A program made the translations under genes and the position numbers. Positions 16,769-23,301 of a stretch of 64,000 nt of DNA are shown in pieces. Under the pieces are notes generated by a model. It saw nothing but the letters and a program-made list of their open reading frames with translations. It was not told the DNA's origin and made no database searches. Where the stretch lies: contig NZ_CP100595.1 of NCBI RefSeq assembly GCF_024267655.1, positions 806,001-870,000 of the forward strand, given 5' to 3'. The stretch comes from Arcobacter roscoffensis (lineage in GTDB: Bacteria; Campylobacterota; Campylobacteria; Campylobacterales; Arcobacteraceae). Every line of letters starts with the position of its first letter. The first letter of the stretch is position 1.

Positions 16769-17388
16769 TTAAATTTTAATTTTAAATATTTTCGTATATG
16801 AGATATTAGTTCTAAAATAATATATGACATATATCCCATTGGAATACTACCAATTGAACACCATATTGTCACAGCAAATGAATTGTTATAATAATAACTT
16901 GTTATATTTGCTTCTGTTATTAAATCAATAAAATATCCTAAATGAATTGTTTCAAATATTACAAACATTAAAAGAAAATTACCAATTACTAAATTAAATG
17001 GACGATCTACTTTTTTATTTTGAATTGTTTTAATATAGTACACTTTTTTACAATTATTAAGGTAGCCTAAACTACATAAGTATGCTTTACCATAAACATA
17101 TAACATAACGAAAAATAGTATTGCTCCTACAACAATACTATAGTTATAAATAAACCTGACTTTATTAGCAATACCTGTAGAGTTTGCAAGTTCTGCGGCT
17201 CTATCAATATTTCTCAGATAATCATTAAACATATGAGATAGAGAAAATAAATATTCATTACTTACTACCATCTCATCTGATATAAAAATCAAAGGTATAA
17301 ACATTAACCCTGCTATAAGTATGTAAAAATACTTCTGCAAAGATCTTTCTGCTATTAATGTATCTTTATTATATTCATATTCTTTCAT
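16765..17388 (-). CDS. Membrane protein of unknown function, first of a paralogous pair
   Basis: 207 residues with four predicted helices (about 19-37, 80-103, 135-156, 170-191). It is homologous to the 168-residue protein encoded downstream, sharing the motif MLY-Y-(K/R)xYL-SLG after the second helix. It starts 10 bases after the stop of a truncated reading frame that ends in a glycine zipper, an operon order typical of effector then immunity genes. No family recognised. The high AT content matches the surrounding accessory patch. Confidence 0.7.
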   Translation of the reverse strand: MKEYEYNKDTLIAERSLQKYFYILIAGLMFIPLIFISDEMVVSNEYLFSLSHMFNDYLRNIDRAAELANSTGIANKVRFIYNYSIVVGAILFFVMLYVYGKAYLCSLGYLNNCKKVYYIKTIQNKKVDRPFNLVIGNFLLMFVIFETIHLGYFIDLITEANITSYYYNNSFAVTIWCSIGSIPMGYMSYIILELISHIRKYLKLKFN

Positions 17389-17397
17389 ATTATACCT

Positions 17398-17544
17398 CTA
17401 CCATGAATTAATTTCATCTTTGTAATCGCTAAATGCACTATCATAAAAATCTTCTCCCATTTTTTCACCTACGTAGGAACCTATTGCTAAACCTACCGCT
17501 CCAAAACCAACTGTAGCCAGATCATAGTATTTACTTTTATGTTT
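17398..17544 (-). pseudogene. 5'-truncated fragment ending in a glycine-zipper domain (possible toxin C-terminus)
   Basis: An open frame of 48 codons with no start codon at its beginning, bounded upstream by a stop and by the edge of the duplicated DNA. It reads KYYDLATVGFGAVGLAIG and continues through three successive GxxxG steps to YKDEINSW and TAG. Glycine zippers of this kind end many membrane-acting polymorphic toxins and large surface proteins. The remainder of the gene is missing, evidently lost in the rearrangement that placed the DMT tail beside it. Two paralogous membrane proteins follow directly. Confidence 0.55.
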
Positions 17545-17599
17545 TTATATTTATATCTTTTAGTCATTAAGTTTTAGTTTAGAAAGAATTATGCTTAAC

Positions 17600-17705
17600 T
17601 TTTTTAGAAGAAGTATTTACAATGAAACTTTTAATTGCAACATTACTTGTCTCAGTTGCTGTATTTATTTCTGTAATAAAAAAAGAGTCTAATCAAAATA
17701 CTTAA
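17600..17705 (+). pseudogene. 3' tail of a second DMT transporter gene
   Basis: Reads FLEEVFTMKLLIATLLVSV, continues to SVIKKESNQNT and TAA, nearly identical to the end of the intact DMT protein (FLGEIFTMKLLIATLLVSV). Nothing upstream encodes the rest, so it is a truncated remnant created by the duplication or by import of a homologous segment. Confidence 0.85.
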
Positions 17706-17820
17706 AGTCTTTGTCTTCACTTCCATCTTTTTTTCTATTTTTAAATTTCCACATAGTTTTAAAATATTTAAAAGATTGATATGAAAGAACTAAAGCTATA
17801 AGAAACATAGCTATATAAAA
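17600..17820 (+). repeat. Downstream copy of the diverged direct repeat
   Basis: Second copy of the segment at 15826-16028, with roughly 90% identity by eye. It keeps the bases lost in the first copy and runs on into the intact small membrane-protein genes. The repeat pair brackets the IS remnant, the paralogous membrane proteins and the truncated fragment (16.03-17.6 kb). Confidence 0.85.
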
Positions 17821-17841
17821 TATTATAAAAATTAACTCCAT
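17689..17841 (-). CDS. 50-residue single-helix membrane protein
   Basis: A short gene: MELIFIIFYIAMFLIALVLS begins one membrane helix, followed by a basic segment (FKYFKTMWKFKNRKK) and an acidic end (EDKDFKYFD). GGAGTATA provides a ribosome site. It starts 10 bases after the 89-residue gene on the same strand, and its coding strand runs against the DMT tail, overlapping it. A frame-broken copy exists at 15.9-16.0 kb. Preservation of this copy and decay of the other support it being a real gene. The shape (helix plus charged tail) recalls CcoQ-like or other small accessory subunits, but I cannot assign it. Confidence 0.6.
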   Translation of the reverse strand: MELIFIIFYIAMFLIALVLSYQSFKYFKTMWKFKNRKKDGSEDKDFKYFD

Positions 17842-17851
17842 ATTATACTCC

Positions 17852-18121
17852 TTAGTCTAAAAAGCCTTTATTTTTAGAATCACTTTTTTCATTTGAAATA
17901 CCTTTAAATGAATCTGTCCATTTAAGTTCACCTGGAACACTATTTGTTGATGTGGGCATGTTCTTAGATGGTTCTCTTAATTTATTTTCTGAAAATGAAA
18001 AACTACCACTTGGTTGGCCGATTATAATTATTGAAAATATAAGTATTACTAGTACAACTAAAACTTTAAATATTTTTTCAGATAATGAATTCTCTTCTTG
18101 GTTTTTTTTCTTTTGACTCAT
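17852..18121 (-). CDS. Small membrane-anchored protein of unknown function
   Basis: 89 residues: a charged cytoplasmic start (MSQKKKNQEENSLSEK), one membrane helix at about 18-38 (IFKVLVVLVILIFSIIIIG) and a polar outer part rich in Ser, Pro and Lys. No family recognised. It is first in a two-gene reverse operon with the 50-residue membrane protein. On the minus strand a TATAAT (18176-18171) lies 10 bases past a TTGACA that belongs to the direct repeat of regulatory box A, so it may be controlled divergently with nhaA. Confidence 0.65.
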   Translation of the reverse strand: MSQKKKNQEENSLSEKIFKVLVVLVILIFSIIIIGQPSGSFSFSENKLREPSKNMPTSTNSVPGELKWTDSFKGISNEKSDSKNKGFLD

Positions 18122-18186
18122 TGTTAAATCCTAATTACATATAGTACATTCTTACATATTTGTATTTAAGATTATATTATTTTTTA

Positions 18187-18243
18187 TGTCAACAAAATGT
18201 CAAGAGATATTACATTTTAAAATTGACAATTGTTATATATAAT
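18187..18243 (+). promoter_or_regulatory. Box A: direct-repeat operator plus promoter
   Basis: TGTCAA (18187-18192), 5 bases, TGTCAA (18198-18203), 19 bases, TTGACA (18223-18228), 9 bases, TATAAT (18238-18243). The two TGTCAA repeats are 11 bp apart, one helical turn, as in OmpR-family binding sites. TTGACA is the inverted half-site; a 9-base gap is far too short for a -35/-10 pair. Boxes B and C have identical spacing. Read on the other strand, the repeats face the 89-residue gene. Confidence 0.7.
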
Positions 18244-18418
18244 TTCGTACAATCACTACTAGCATATGCTTATTAAAAGTAGCAGTGCAGTTTTCAACAT
18301 TATAATCGTGATTAGAAAATATTCTCCAATATTTTTAAGATGAGATAGATTAGGATTTTTTAGTAAAAAGATAGTCATTTCCATGTCAAAAAAATTGACT
18401 ATTAAAATTCTTTTTACA

Positions 18419-18427
18419 CCCCCCCCC
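18419..18427 (+). repeat. C9 homopolymer tract upstream of nhaA
   Basis: Nine consecutive C residues in otherwise AT-rich intergenic DNA, 221 bases before the nhaA start and between boxes A and B. In Campylobacterota, tracts of this kind often vary in length by slippage. Here it is not in a recognisable reading frame. Confidence 0.8.
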
Positions 18428-18545
18428 TAACAAATTAACAGTTTATTTAACTAGAACTAAAGAATACTACTTATCTCATCTTCTTTACAAAATATTTTTT
18501 ATAAAACCCTTCTATAAAAGTCACATAGTATCTTTTACAATTATT

Positions 18546-18602
18546 GTCAAGAAATTGTCAATAAATAATGTGTAAGTATCTTGACATTTAATCAGTATAA
18601 TT
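18546..18602 (+). promoter_or_regulatory. Box B: direct-repeat operator plus promoter for nhaA
   Basis: TGTCAA (18546-18551), 5 bases, TGTCAA (18557-18562), 19 bases, TTGACA (18582-18587), 9 bases, TATAAT (18597-18602). The spacing is identical to boxes A and C. The -10 is 45 bases before the nhaA ATG. Since the response regulator and kinase follow nhaA in the same direction, the system may control its own expression. Confidence 0.75.
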
Positions 18603-18647
18603 TGACACTTTACAAATAAATAGTTAAAAATTTTACTAGGAGTTTAA

Positions 18648-19988
18648 ATGAAACTATACGCACCTTGGGAAAAGGCTTTTAAAAAAGTATCAACACCTTT
18701 TGAAGAGTTCTTACATGCCCAAACAACAACAGGTTTGATTTTGATAATAATGACAGTTTTGGCATTAGTATTAGCAAACAGTCCTTTATATGAAACATAT
18801 GCACACTTTTTTCATACATATATTGATTTTAATGTAGGTTCATGGGAACTTTCTCATTCTTTACATCATTGGATAAATGATGGTCTTATGGCAATTTTCT
18901 TTTTTCTAATTGGATTAGAAATAAAAAGAGAAATAACAGCAGGAGAATTATCTAACTTAAAAGTAGCAATGCTTCCTATTTTAGCCGCTATTGGTGGTAT
19001 GGTTTTCCCTGCACTTATTTATATAAGCTTAAACTATGGAACAGAAGGTGCTGCTGGTTGGGGTATTCCTATGGCAACAGATATTGCTTTTGCAATTAGT
19101 GCTTTAGTTTTATTAGGAAAAAGAGTTCCAACTGCACTTGTAACATTTTTAGTTGCACTTGCAATTGTAGATGATTTAGGTGCTGTATTAGTTATAGCAA
19201 TATTCTATACTGAAACTATAAATATGTTTGCATTAAGTGCAGCTGGTGTGATGTTTGCTGTTATGATTACTTTTAATAGATTTGGTATTCATATGATTTT
19301 ACCATATTTTGTAGTTGGTTTATTTATGTGGTTCTTTATGCTTGAATCAGGTGTTCATGCAACTATTGCAGGTGTATTAGCAGCCTTAGCAATACCATCA
19401 ACTCCCAAAAGAGCACCAGAGACATTAACACAGGATACAAAACATTTATTAGATGAATATGATAAATATCCTATACAAGAAAATCATATGATGCATGAAG
19501 AACAAAAGAAGATTTTAACAAATATTCAAGATAAAATCGATCAAGTTGGAACACCAGCTGCTAGATTAGAACGAAATCTTCATTTACCTGTTGCACTATT
19601 AATTATCCCAATCTTTGCTTTAGCAAATGCAGGGGTTAAAATCGATTTTAGCTCTATTGGATCAACAATAGTTGAACCTGTTTCTTTAGGAATTATTGCT
19701 GGACTTATTTTAGGAAAAGTTATCGGAATTTTTGGAGTTTCATGGCTAGCAGTAAAATTAAAAATTGCTCAACTTCCAAAAGATAGTAATATGAGTCAAG
19801 TATTTGGTGTAGCGTTTTTAGGTGGTATTGGATTTACTATGTCTATTTTTGTTGCAGATTTAGCCTTTGTTGGAAATCCAGAGCTTATTTTCCAAGCTAA
19901 GATAGGAATTTTGAGTGCTTCTTTATTTTCAGGTTTATTTGGATATTTTTGGTTAAAATCAGTATCAAAGAAAAAACAAACATCATAA
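18648..19988 (+). CDS. nhaA: Na+/H+ antiporter NhaA
   Basis: Electrogenic antiporter of the inner membrane for sodium and pH homeostasis. It has 446 residues with about twelve helices. Key residues: D145 in MATDIAFAISALVLLG and the ion-binding pair D175-D176 in LAIVDDLGAV. An insertion of about 55 residues rich in Lys/Glu/His (about 255-310, including HLLDEYDKYPIQENHMMHEE) makes it longer than E. coli NhaA (388). RBS AGGAG is 6 bases before the ATG. Two promoters with direct-repeat boxes lie upstream, and a two-component system starts 25 bases downstream. Confidence 0.95.
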   Translation: MKLYAPWEKAFKKVSTPFEEFLHAQTTTGLILIIMTVLALVLANSPLYETYAHFFHTYIDFNVGSWELSHSLHHWINDGLMAIFFFLIGLEIKREITAGELSNLKVAMLPILAAIGGMVFPALIYISLNYGTEGAAGWGIPMATDIAFAISALVLLGKRVPTALVTFLVALAIVDDLGAVLVIAIFYTETINMFALSAAGVMFAVMITFNRFGIHMILPYFVVGLFMWFFMLESGVHATIAGVLAALAIPSTPKRAPETLTQDTKHLLDEYDKYPIQENHMMHEEQKKILTNIQDKIDQVGTPAARLERNLHLPVALLIIPIFALANAGVKIDFSSIGSTIVEPVSLGIIAGLILGKVIGIFGVSWLAVKLKIAQLPKDSNMSQVFGVAFLGGIGFTMSIFVADLAFVGNPELIFQAKIGILSASLFSGLFGYFWLKSVSKKKQTS

Positions 19989-20012
19989 GATGTAAGAAAA
20001 TAAGGCTAAAAA

Positions 20013-20693
20013 GTGAAAAATAAAAATGTTCTATTGATTGAAGATAATATTGAACTACAAGAACTTATAAGTAATTTTTTAAAAGACTATAACTATTCAT
20101 GTAGTGTTTATTCTCAACCTTTAGAAGCATTAGAGGAATTTGAAGCAAATCACTTCAAATACTCTATTGTTATTTTAGATTTAGGTCTTCCACGAATGGA
20201 TGGCTTTGATCTTTTTAAAAAGTTAAAAGAGATAAAAAATATTCCTATTATTATATCAACAGCAAGGGATGATATAGGAAATAAAATTTATGGTTTTGAA
20301 CTTGGAGCTGATGATTATCTCTCAAAACCTTATGCGCCAAGAGAATTAGTTTTAAGAATTGATGCTACACTTAAACGATATAATGATAGCGATGAAATTC
20401 AAATAAATGATTTATTAATTGATTTAAATAAAAAAAGAGTTTTTTTAGAAGATCATCAAATTGAGTTTACTAAAATAGAATCAGAAATTTTCTTCATGTT
20501 TATTGATAATCTAAATAAAGTTATATCAAGAGAAGATATTGTAAATCAAACTTCGTTAAAAGATGATACAAAAAACAGAACTATTGACATGCATGTAAGT
20601 AATATAAGATTTAAGATAAATGATGACTCAAAAGAAGCAAGATATATCAAATCAGTTTGGGGAATAGGGTACAAGTTTTGTGATAACAATTAG
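20013..20693 (+). CDS. OmpR-family response regulator
   Basis: 226 residues starting with GTG after TAAGG. The receiver domain (1-120) has acidic residues E10-D11, phospho-acceptor D56 in IVILDLGLPRMDGFD, and the conserved T/K (ISTARDD, YLSKPYAPREL). A winged-helix DNA-binding domain follows (about 130-226, ending MHVSNIRFKINDDSKEARY and IKSVWGIGYKF). It follows nhaA and overlaps the kinase start by 14 bases. The repeated TGTCAA boxes at nhaA and after the kinase gene are good candidates for its binding sites. Confidence 0.93.
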   Translation: MKNKNVLLIEDNIELQELISNFLKDYNYSCSVYSQPLEALEEFEANHFKYSIVILDLGLPRMDGFDLFKKLKEIKNIPIIISTARDDIGNKIYGFELGADDYLSKPYAPRELVLRIDATLKRYNDSDEIQINDLLIDLNKKRVFLEDHQIEFTKIESEIFFMFIDNLNKVISREDIVNQTSLKDDTKNRTIDMHVSNIRFKINDDSKEARYIKSVWGIGYKFCDNN

Positions 20694-22065
20694 ACAAAGA
20701 CTTTTTATATCTTTTTCACTTATTTTACTTATTATTTTATCCATAATTGGAGTATTTTTTTACACTATTTTTAATCTAAGTGAGATTCATAAAAGTCAAA
20801 CTCATAGGTATGATCAAATAAGACGAGTTGAAAAATTAAAAGAGTTTAATAACTCTTTTTCTTGGATTGTTTTAGATATTGTAACTGACTATGAAAAAAT
20901 GGATGTAGTAAAAAAGCGTCTAAGTAAATCTAATGAACTTTTTAAAACCTTAGTGTTGAAAAAAAAACAGATTATTCAAAACTCTGAATCTCTAAGTGAA
21001 AAGAAAAATTTAGAGTTAATATTTAAGTATTTTCAAAAAATTGAGAGATTAATTAGATATGAGCTTTATGAGTTGGTACTTATAAGTAAAAATGAGAAAA
21101 GTTTCCACTTATTTAATAAAAAATTTGATAACTCAAGTTCTAAAATAACTAAACTTTTAGATGAAGAAATAATGTATCTTCAGTCCCAACTTGATAAAAC
21201 TGAGCAAAGTAGAAATCAGTTTATTGACACAATAAAAGTTGAATTAGTAATACTATTTTTTATAGCTTTTCTTTTATCTTTTATTATTTCTTCTAGAATT
21301 ACTAAAAAAATCAAAGACAAACTAGATAAATTAAATAAAGGTGTTTTACAGCTTTTTAAAGATGACGAAAATACCATAAAAGTTGATATTGGTAAAAACA
21401 ATGAGTTAACTGAAATAACATATAATCTAAATTCATATCTTGAAAAACAAAGGGATATTATCCACTCAAGAGAAGAACTTTTAAGAAATATAAGTCATGA
21501 ATTAAAAACACCTATTTCAAAAGCAAAATTTTTACTTGAAAATTTAAAACAGAGTAAAAATGACAAAGAAATTGATAGTTTAAATAGTGTAATTATTGAT
21601 ATTGAAGAGCTTACAAATAAGCTTTTACAAAGAGAGAAACTTAATTTTGCAAAGGTAAATCCTTCTAAGTTTAAAACAAGTACTTTAATTCTTGAGTCAT
21701 TATCGAAACTTTCAATTGATGATGAGTCTAAAATAGAACTTGATATAACAGATGATTTCTATATTCATGCAGATAAGTATTATTTGACAATCGCACTAAA
21801 AAACTTGATAGATAATGCAATGAAATATGCAGATGAATATCCTATTAAAATTGAAGTAAATGAAAATAAAATTGAAGTTAAAAATATTGCAAATAAACTT
21901 TCAAGTGACCTTATATATTATACTCAGCCATTTACAAGAGAACCAAATCAACAAGTAGGTCATGGCTTAGGATTAAATATAGTAAATAAGATTATCCAGA
22001 TGCATGACTTTAAACTTGAATATAACTATAGTAAACCATATAACATCTTTTCAATTGTATTTTAA
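20680..22065 (+). CDS. Membrane sensor histidine kinase
   Basis: 461 residues starting with GTG inside the end of the regulator gene. TM1 at about 9-30, a helical periplasmic sensor of about 155 residues, TM2 at about 186-205, then a HAMP-like linker. H273 lies in the phospho-acceptor motif NISHELKTPISKAKF, followed by the N box NLIDNAMKYA and the G box GHGLGLNIVNKI. The layout recalls the ArsS-type kinases of Campylobacterota. The signal is unknown; linkage to nhaA suggests salt, pH or envelope stress. Confidence 0.92.
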   Translation: MITIRQRLFISFSLILLIILSIIGVFFYTIFNLSEIHKSQTHRYDQIRRVEKLKEFNNSFSWIVLDIVTDYEKMDVVKKRLSKSNELFKTLVLKKKQIIQNSESLSEKKNLELIFKYFQKIERLIRYELYELVLISKNEKSFHLFNKKFDNSSSKITKLLDEEIMYLQSQLDKTEQSRNQFIDTIKVELVILFFIAFLLSFIISSRITKKIKDKLDKLNKGVLQLFKDDENTIKVDIGKNNELTEITYNLNSYLEKQRDIIHSREELLRNISHELKTPISKAKFLLENLKQSKNDKEIDSLNSVIIDIEELTNKLLQREKLNFAKVNPSKFKTSTLILESLSKLSIDDESKIELDITDDFYIHADKYYLTIALKNLIDNAMKYADEYPIKIEVNENKIEVKNIANKLSSDLIYYTQPFTREPNQQVGHGLGLNIVNKIIQMHDFKLEYNYSKPYNIFSIVF

Positions 22066-22080
22066 AATACAAAATAAATA

Positions 22081-22137
22081 TGTCAAGAAAGTGTAAAGAA
22101 AAACTACGTTTAGAAATTGACAATTATCTATTACAAT
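22081..22137 (+). promoter_or_regulatory. Box C: direct-repeat operator plus promoter for a 25-residue peptide
   Basis: TGTCAA (22081-22086), 5 bases, TGTAAA (22092-22097), 19 bases, TTGACA (22117-22122), 9 bases, TACAAT (22132-22137). Same geometry as boxes A and B, with one base changed in the second repeat and one in the -10. It lies 16 bases after the kinase stop and 43 bases before the small gene. Confidence 0.7.
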
Positions 22138-22179
22138 TATATTAGCCACAAACAAGAAATAAAACTTAAAGGATTTAGT

Positions 22180-22257
22180 ATGACTTTCTTAAGAAACTTA
22201 ATTATTTTAGTAGTTGTATCTTTCGCAGCTATTGGTTTTATAAGTACTAGCTTATAA
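22180..22257 (+). CDS. 25-residue hydrophobic peptide downstream of the two-component system
   Basis: A very short frame: MTFLRNLIILVVVSFAAIGF and five further residues, a single membrane helix with one basic residue near the start. AAAGGA sits 7-8 bases before the ATG, box C gives it its own promoter, and a strong terminator follows at 22292-22324, so the unit is a complete monocistronic gene. It may act on the kinase, on NhaA or on the membrane generally. No homologue recognised. Confidence 0.6.
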   Translation: MTFLRNLIILVVVSFAAIGFISTSL

Positions 22258-22291
22258 AAACTAAACAATTAAATATATAGTTCCTATTAAA

Positions 22292-22324
22292 GTAAAACTA
22301 CCTACGTGTCATTGGTAGTTTTAC
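22292..22324 (+). terminator. Terminator of the small-peptide transcript
   Basis: Perfect 11-bp arms GTAAAACTACC / GGTAGTTTTAC with an 11-base loop, followed by GCTTTTT. It lies between the 25-residue gene and the convergent phzF-like gene. Confidence 0.8.
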
Positions 22325-22342
22325 GCTTTTTCATCTTTTATA

Positions 22343-23176
22343 TTATTCTTGTATTAGCCTGCTAGTACCGGATACTTTAATTGAACTATTTGGAATACTA
22401 TTAAAACTTACAAATAATTGTGAAGGTTGATTCATATCAAAACCTTGTAAAATCTCTATATCACCTGAAGTTTTTAAACCAATATCTCTTAAATACTCAG
22501 CCAATGCAATTGCAGCAGAACCAGTTGCCGGATCTTCGTAAACACCACCATATGCAAAAGCATTTCTTGAGTGATATAAGTTTTCATTTTCTTGCCATAA
22601 AATACTAACTGTTACAATTTTTTCTTTTTCCATCAAAGTTTTTATCTTTGAAAAATCATATTTCATTTCTTTTAGTGTCTTTCTCTCTTTTACAAAAATG
22701 ATTAAATGATTATTACCTGAAAATGAGACTTTTATTGGAAACCTTTCATCTAAATCATCTTTTTTTAATGAAAATCCATCAAGCACTTTATCAATATATT
22801 CTTTGGCTAAATCTTTAGAATGTGTTTCTATTGAATTTATACTTGTAAAGCTTTCACCATTTTTTTCTCCCACCTCAATTTTTATAGTTCCATTATTTAG
22901 AATTAAATTGTAAGTTCCAAAACCATACTTTTCTCCTATAGAATAACCACTTGCAATAGTTGCATGTCCACAAAAGGCAATTTCTGTTTCAGGTGAAAAG
23001 TATCTTATTCTAAAAGAGTTATTTTCTTTTATCAAAAATGCTGTTTCAGAAAAATTAACTTCTTTTGCTATTTCAAGCATTTGTTTATCTGTTAACATTT
23101 CTTCACAAAATAAAACACCTGCTGGATTACCACCTTTGTTCTTATAGGAAAATGCTGATATTTTTTCTACGTTCAT
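22343..23176 (-). CDS. PhzF-family isomerase
   Basis: A diaminopimelate-epimerase fold enzyme of the phenazine-biosynthesis-like family. 277 residues carry GGNPAGV (15-21), the likely catalytic E44 in FSETAFL, FCGHATIASGY, and EDPATGSAA near 217-225. Despite the name, most members have no link to phenazines, and no phenazine genes are nearby, so the substrate is unknown. It is divergent from an AraC-type regulator starting 126 bases away, which might control it. Confidence 0.88.
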   Translation of the reverse strand: MNVEKISAFSYKNKGGNPAGVLFCEEMLTDKQMLEIAKEVNFSETAFLIKENNSFRIRYFSPETEIAFCGHATIASGYSIGEKYGFGTYNLILNNGTIKIEVGEKNGESFTSINSIETHSKDLAKEYIDKVLDGFSLKKDDLDERFPIKVSFSGNNHLIIFVKERKTLKEMKYDFSKIKTLMEKEKIVTVSILWQENENLYHSRNAFAYGGVYEDPATGSAAIALAEYLRDIGLKTSGDIEILQGFDMNQPSQLFVSFNSIPNSSIKVSGTSRLIQE

Positions 23177-23301
23177 TACGAATCCTTATATTTAGTAAGT
23201 TATCTAGTATTATAGAGTATTATGAAAATTTACTCTTCTCTTTTAATAACATAAAATATGCTCTATATTGCTATTTTTTATTGAAATTTGTATAATATCT
23301 T

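Larger units (their letters stand above)
18122..18647. other. 526-base intergenic region between the 89-residue gene and nhaA
   Basis: Holds two copies of the nhaA/two-component promoter box (A and B), a C9 homopolymer and several A/T runs. Box A's promoter would start a transcript near 18250, about 400 bases upstream of nhaA. It could be a long leader or a separate small RNA. A 25-codon frame starts at 18266 but has no ribosome site, so I do not call it a gene. Confidence 0.5.

Noticed and set aside
18223-18243. TTGACA/TATAAT as a conventional -35/-10 promoter
   Set aside because: The gap is 9 bases in all three copies, far from the required 16-18. TTGACA is better read as the inverted half-site of TGTCAA.
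18266-18343. A 25-codon frame after box A as a second small-peptide gene
   Set aside because: No Shine-Dalgarno, no resemblance to the 22180 peptide and no typical membrane helix; too weak to call.
22343-23176. PhzF homologue as evidence of phenazine synthesis
   Set aside because: The family is broad and no other phz genes are present.
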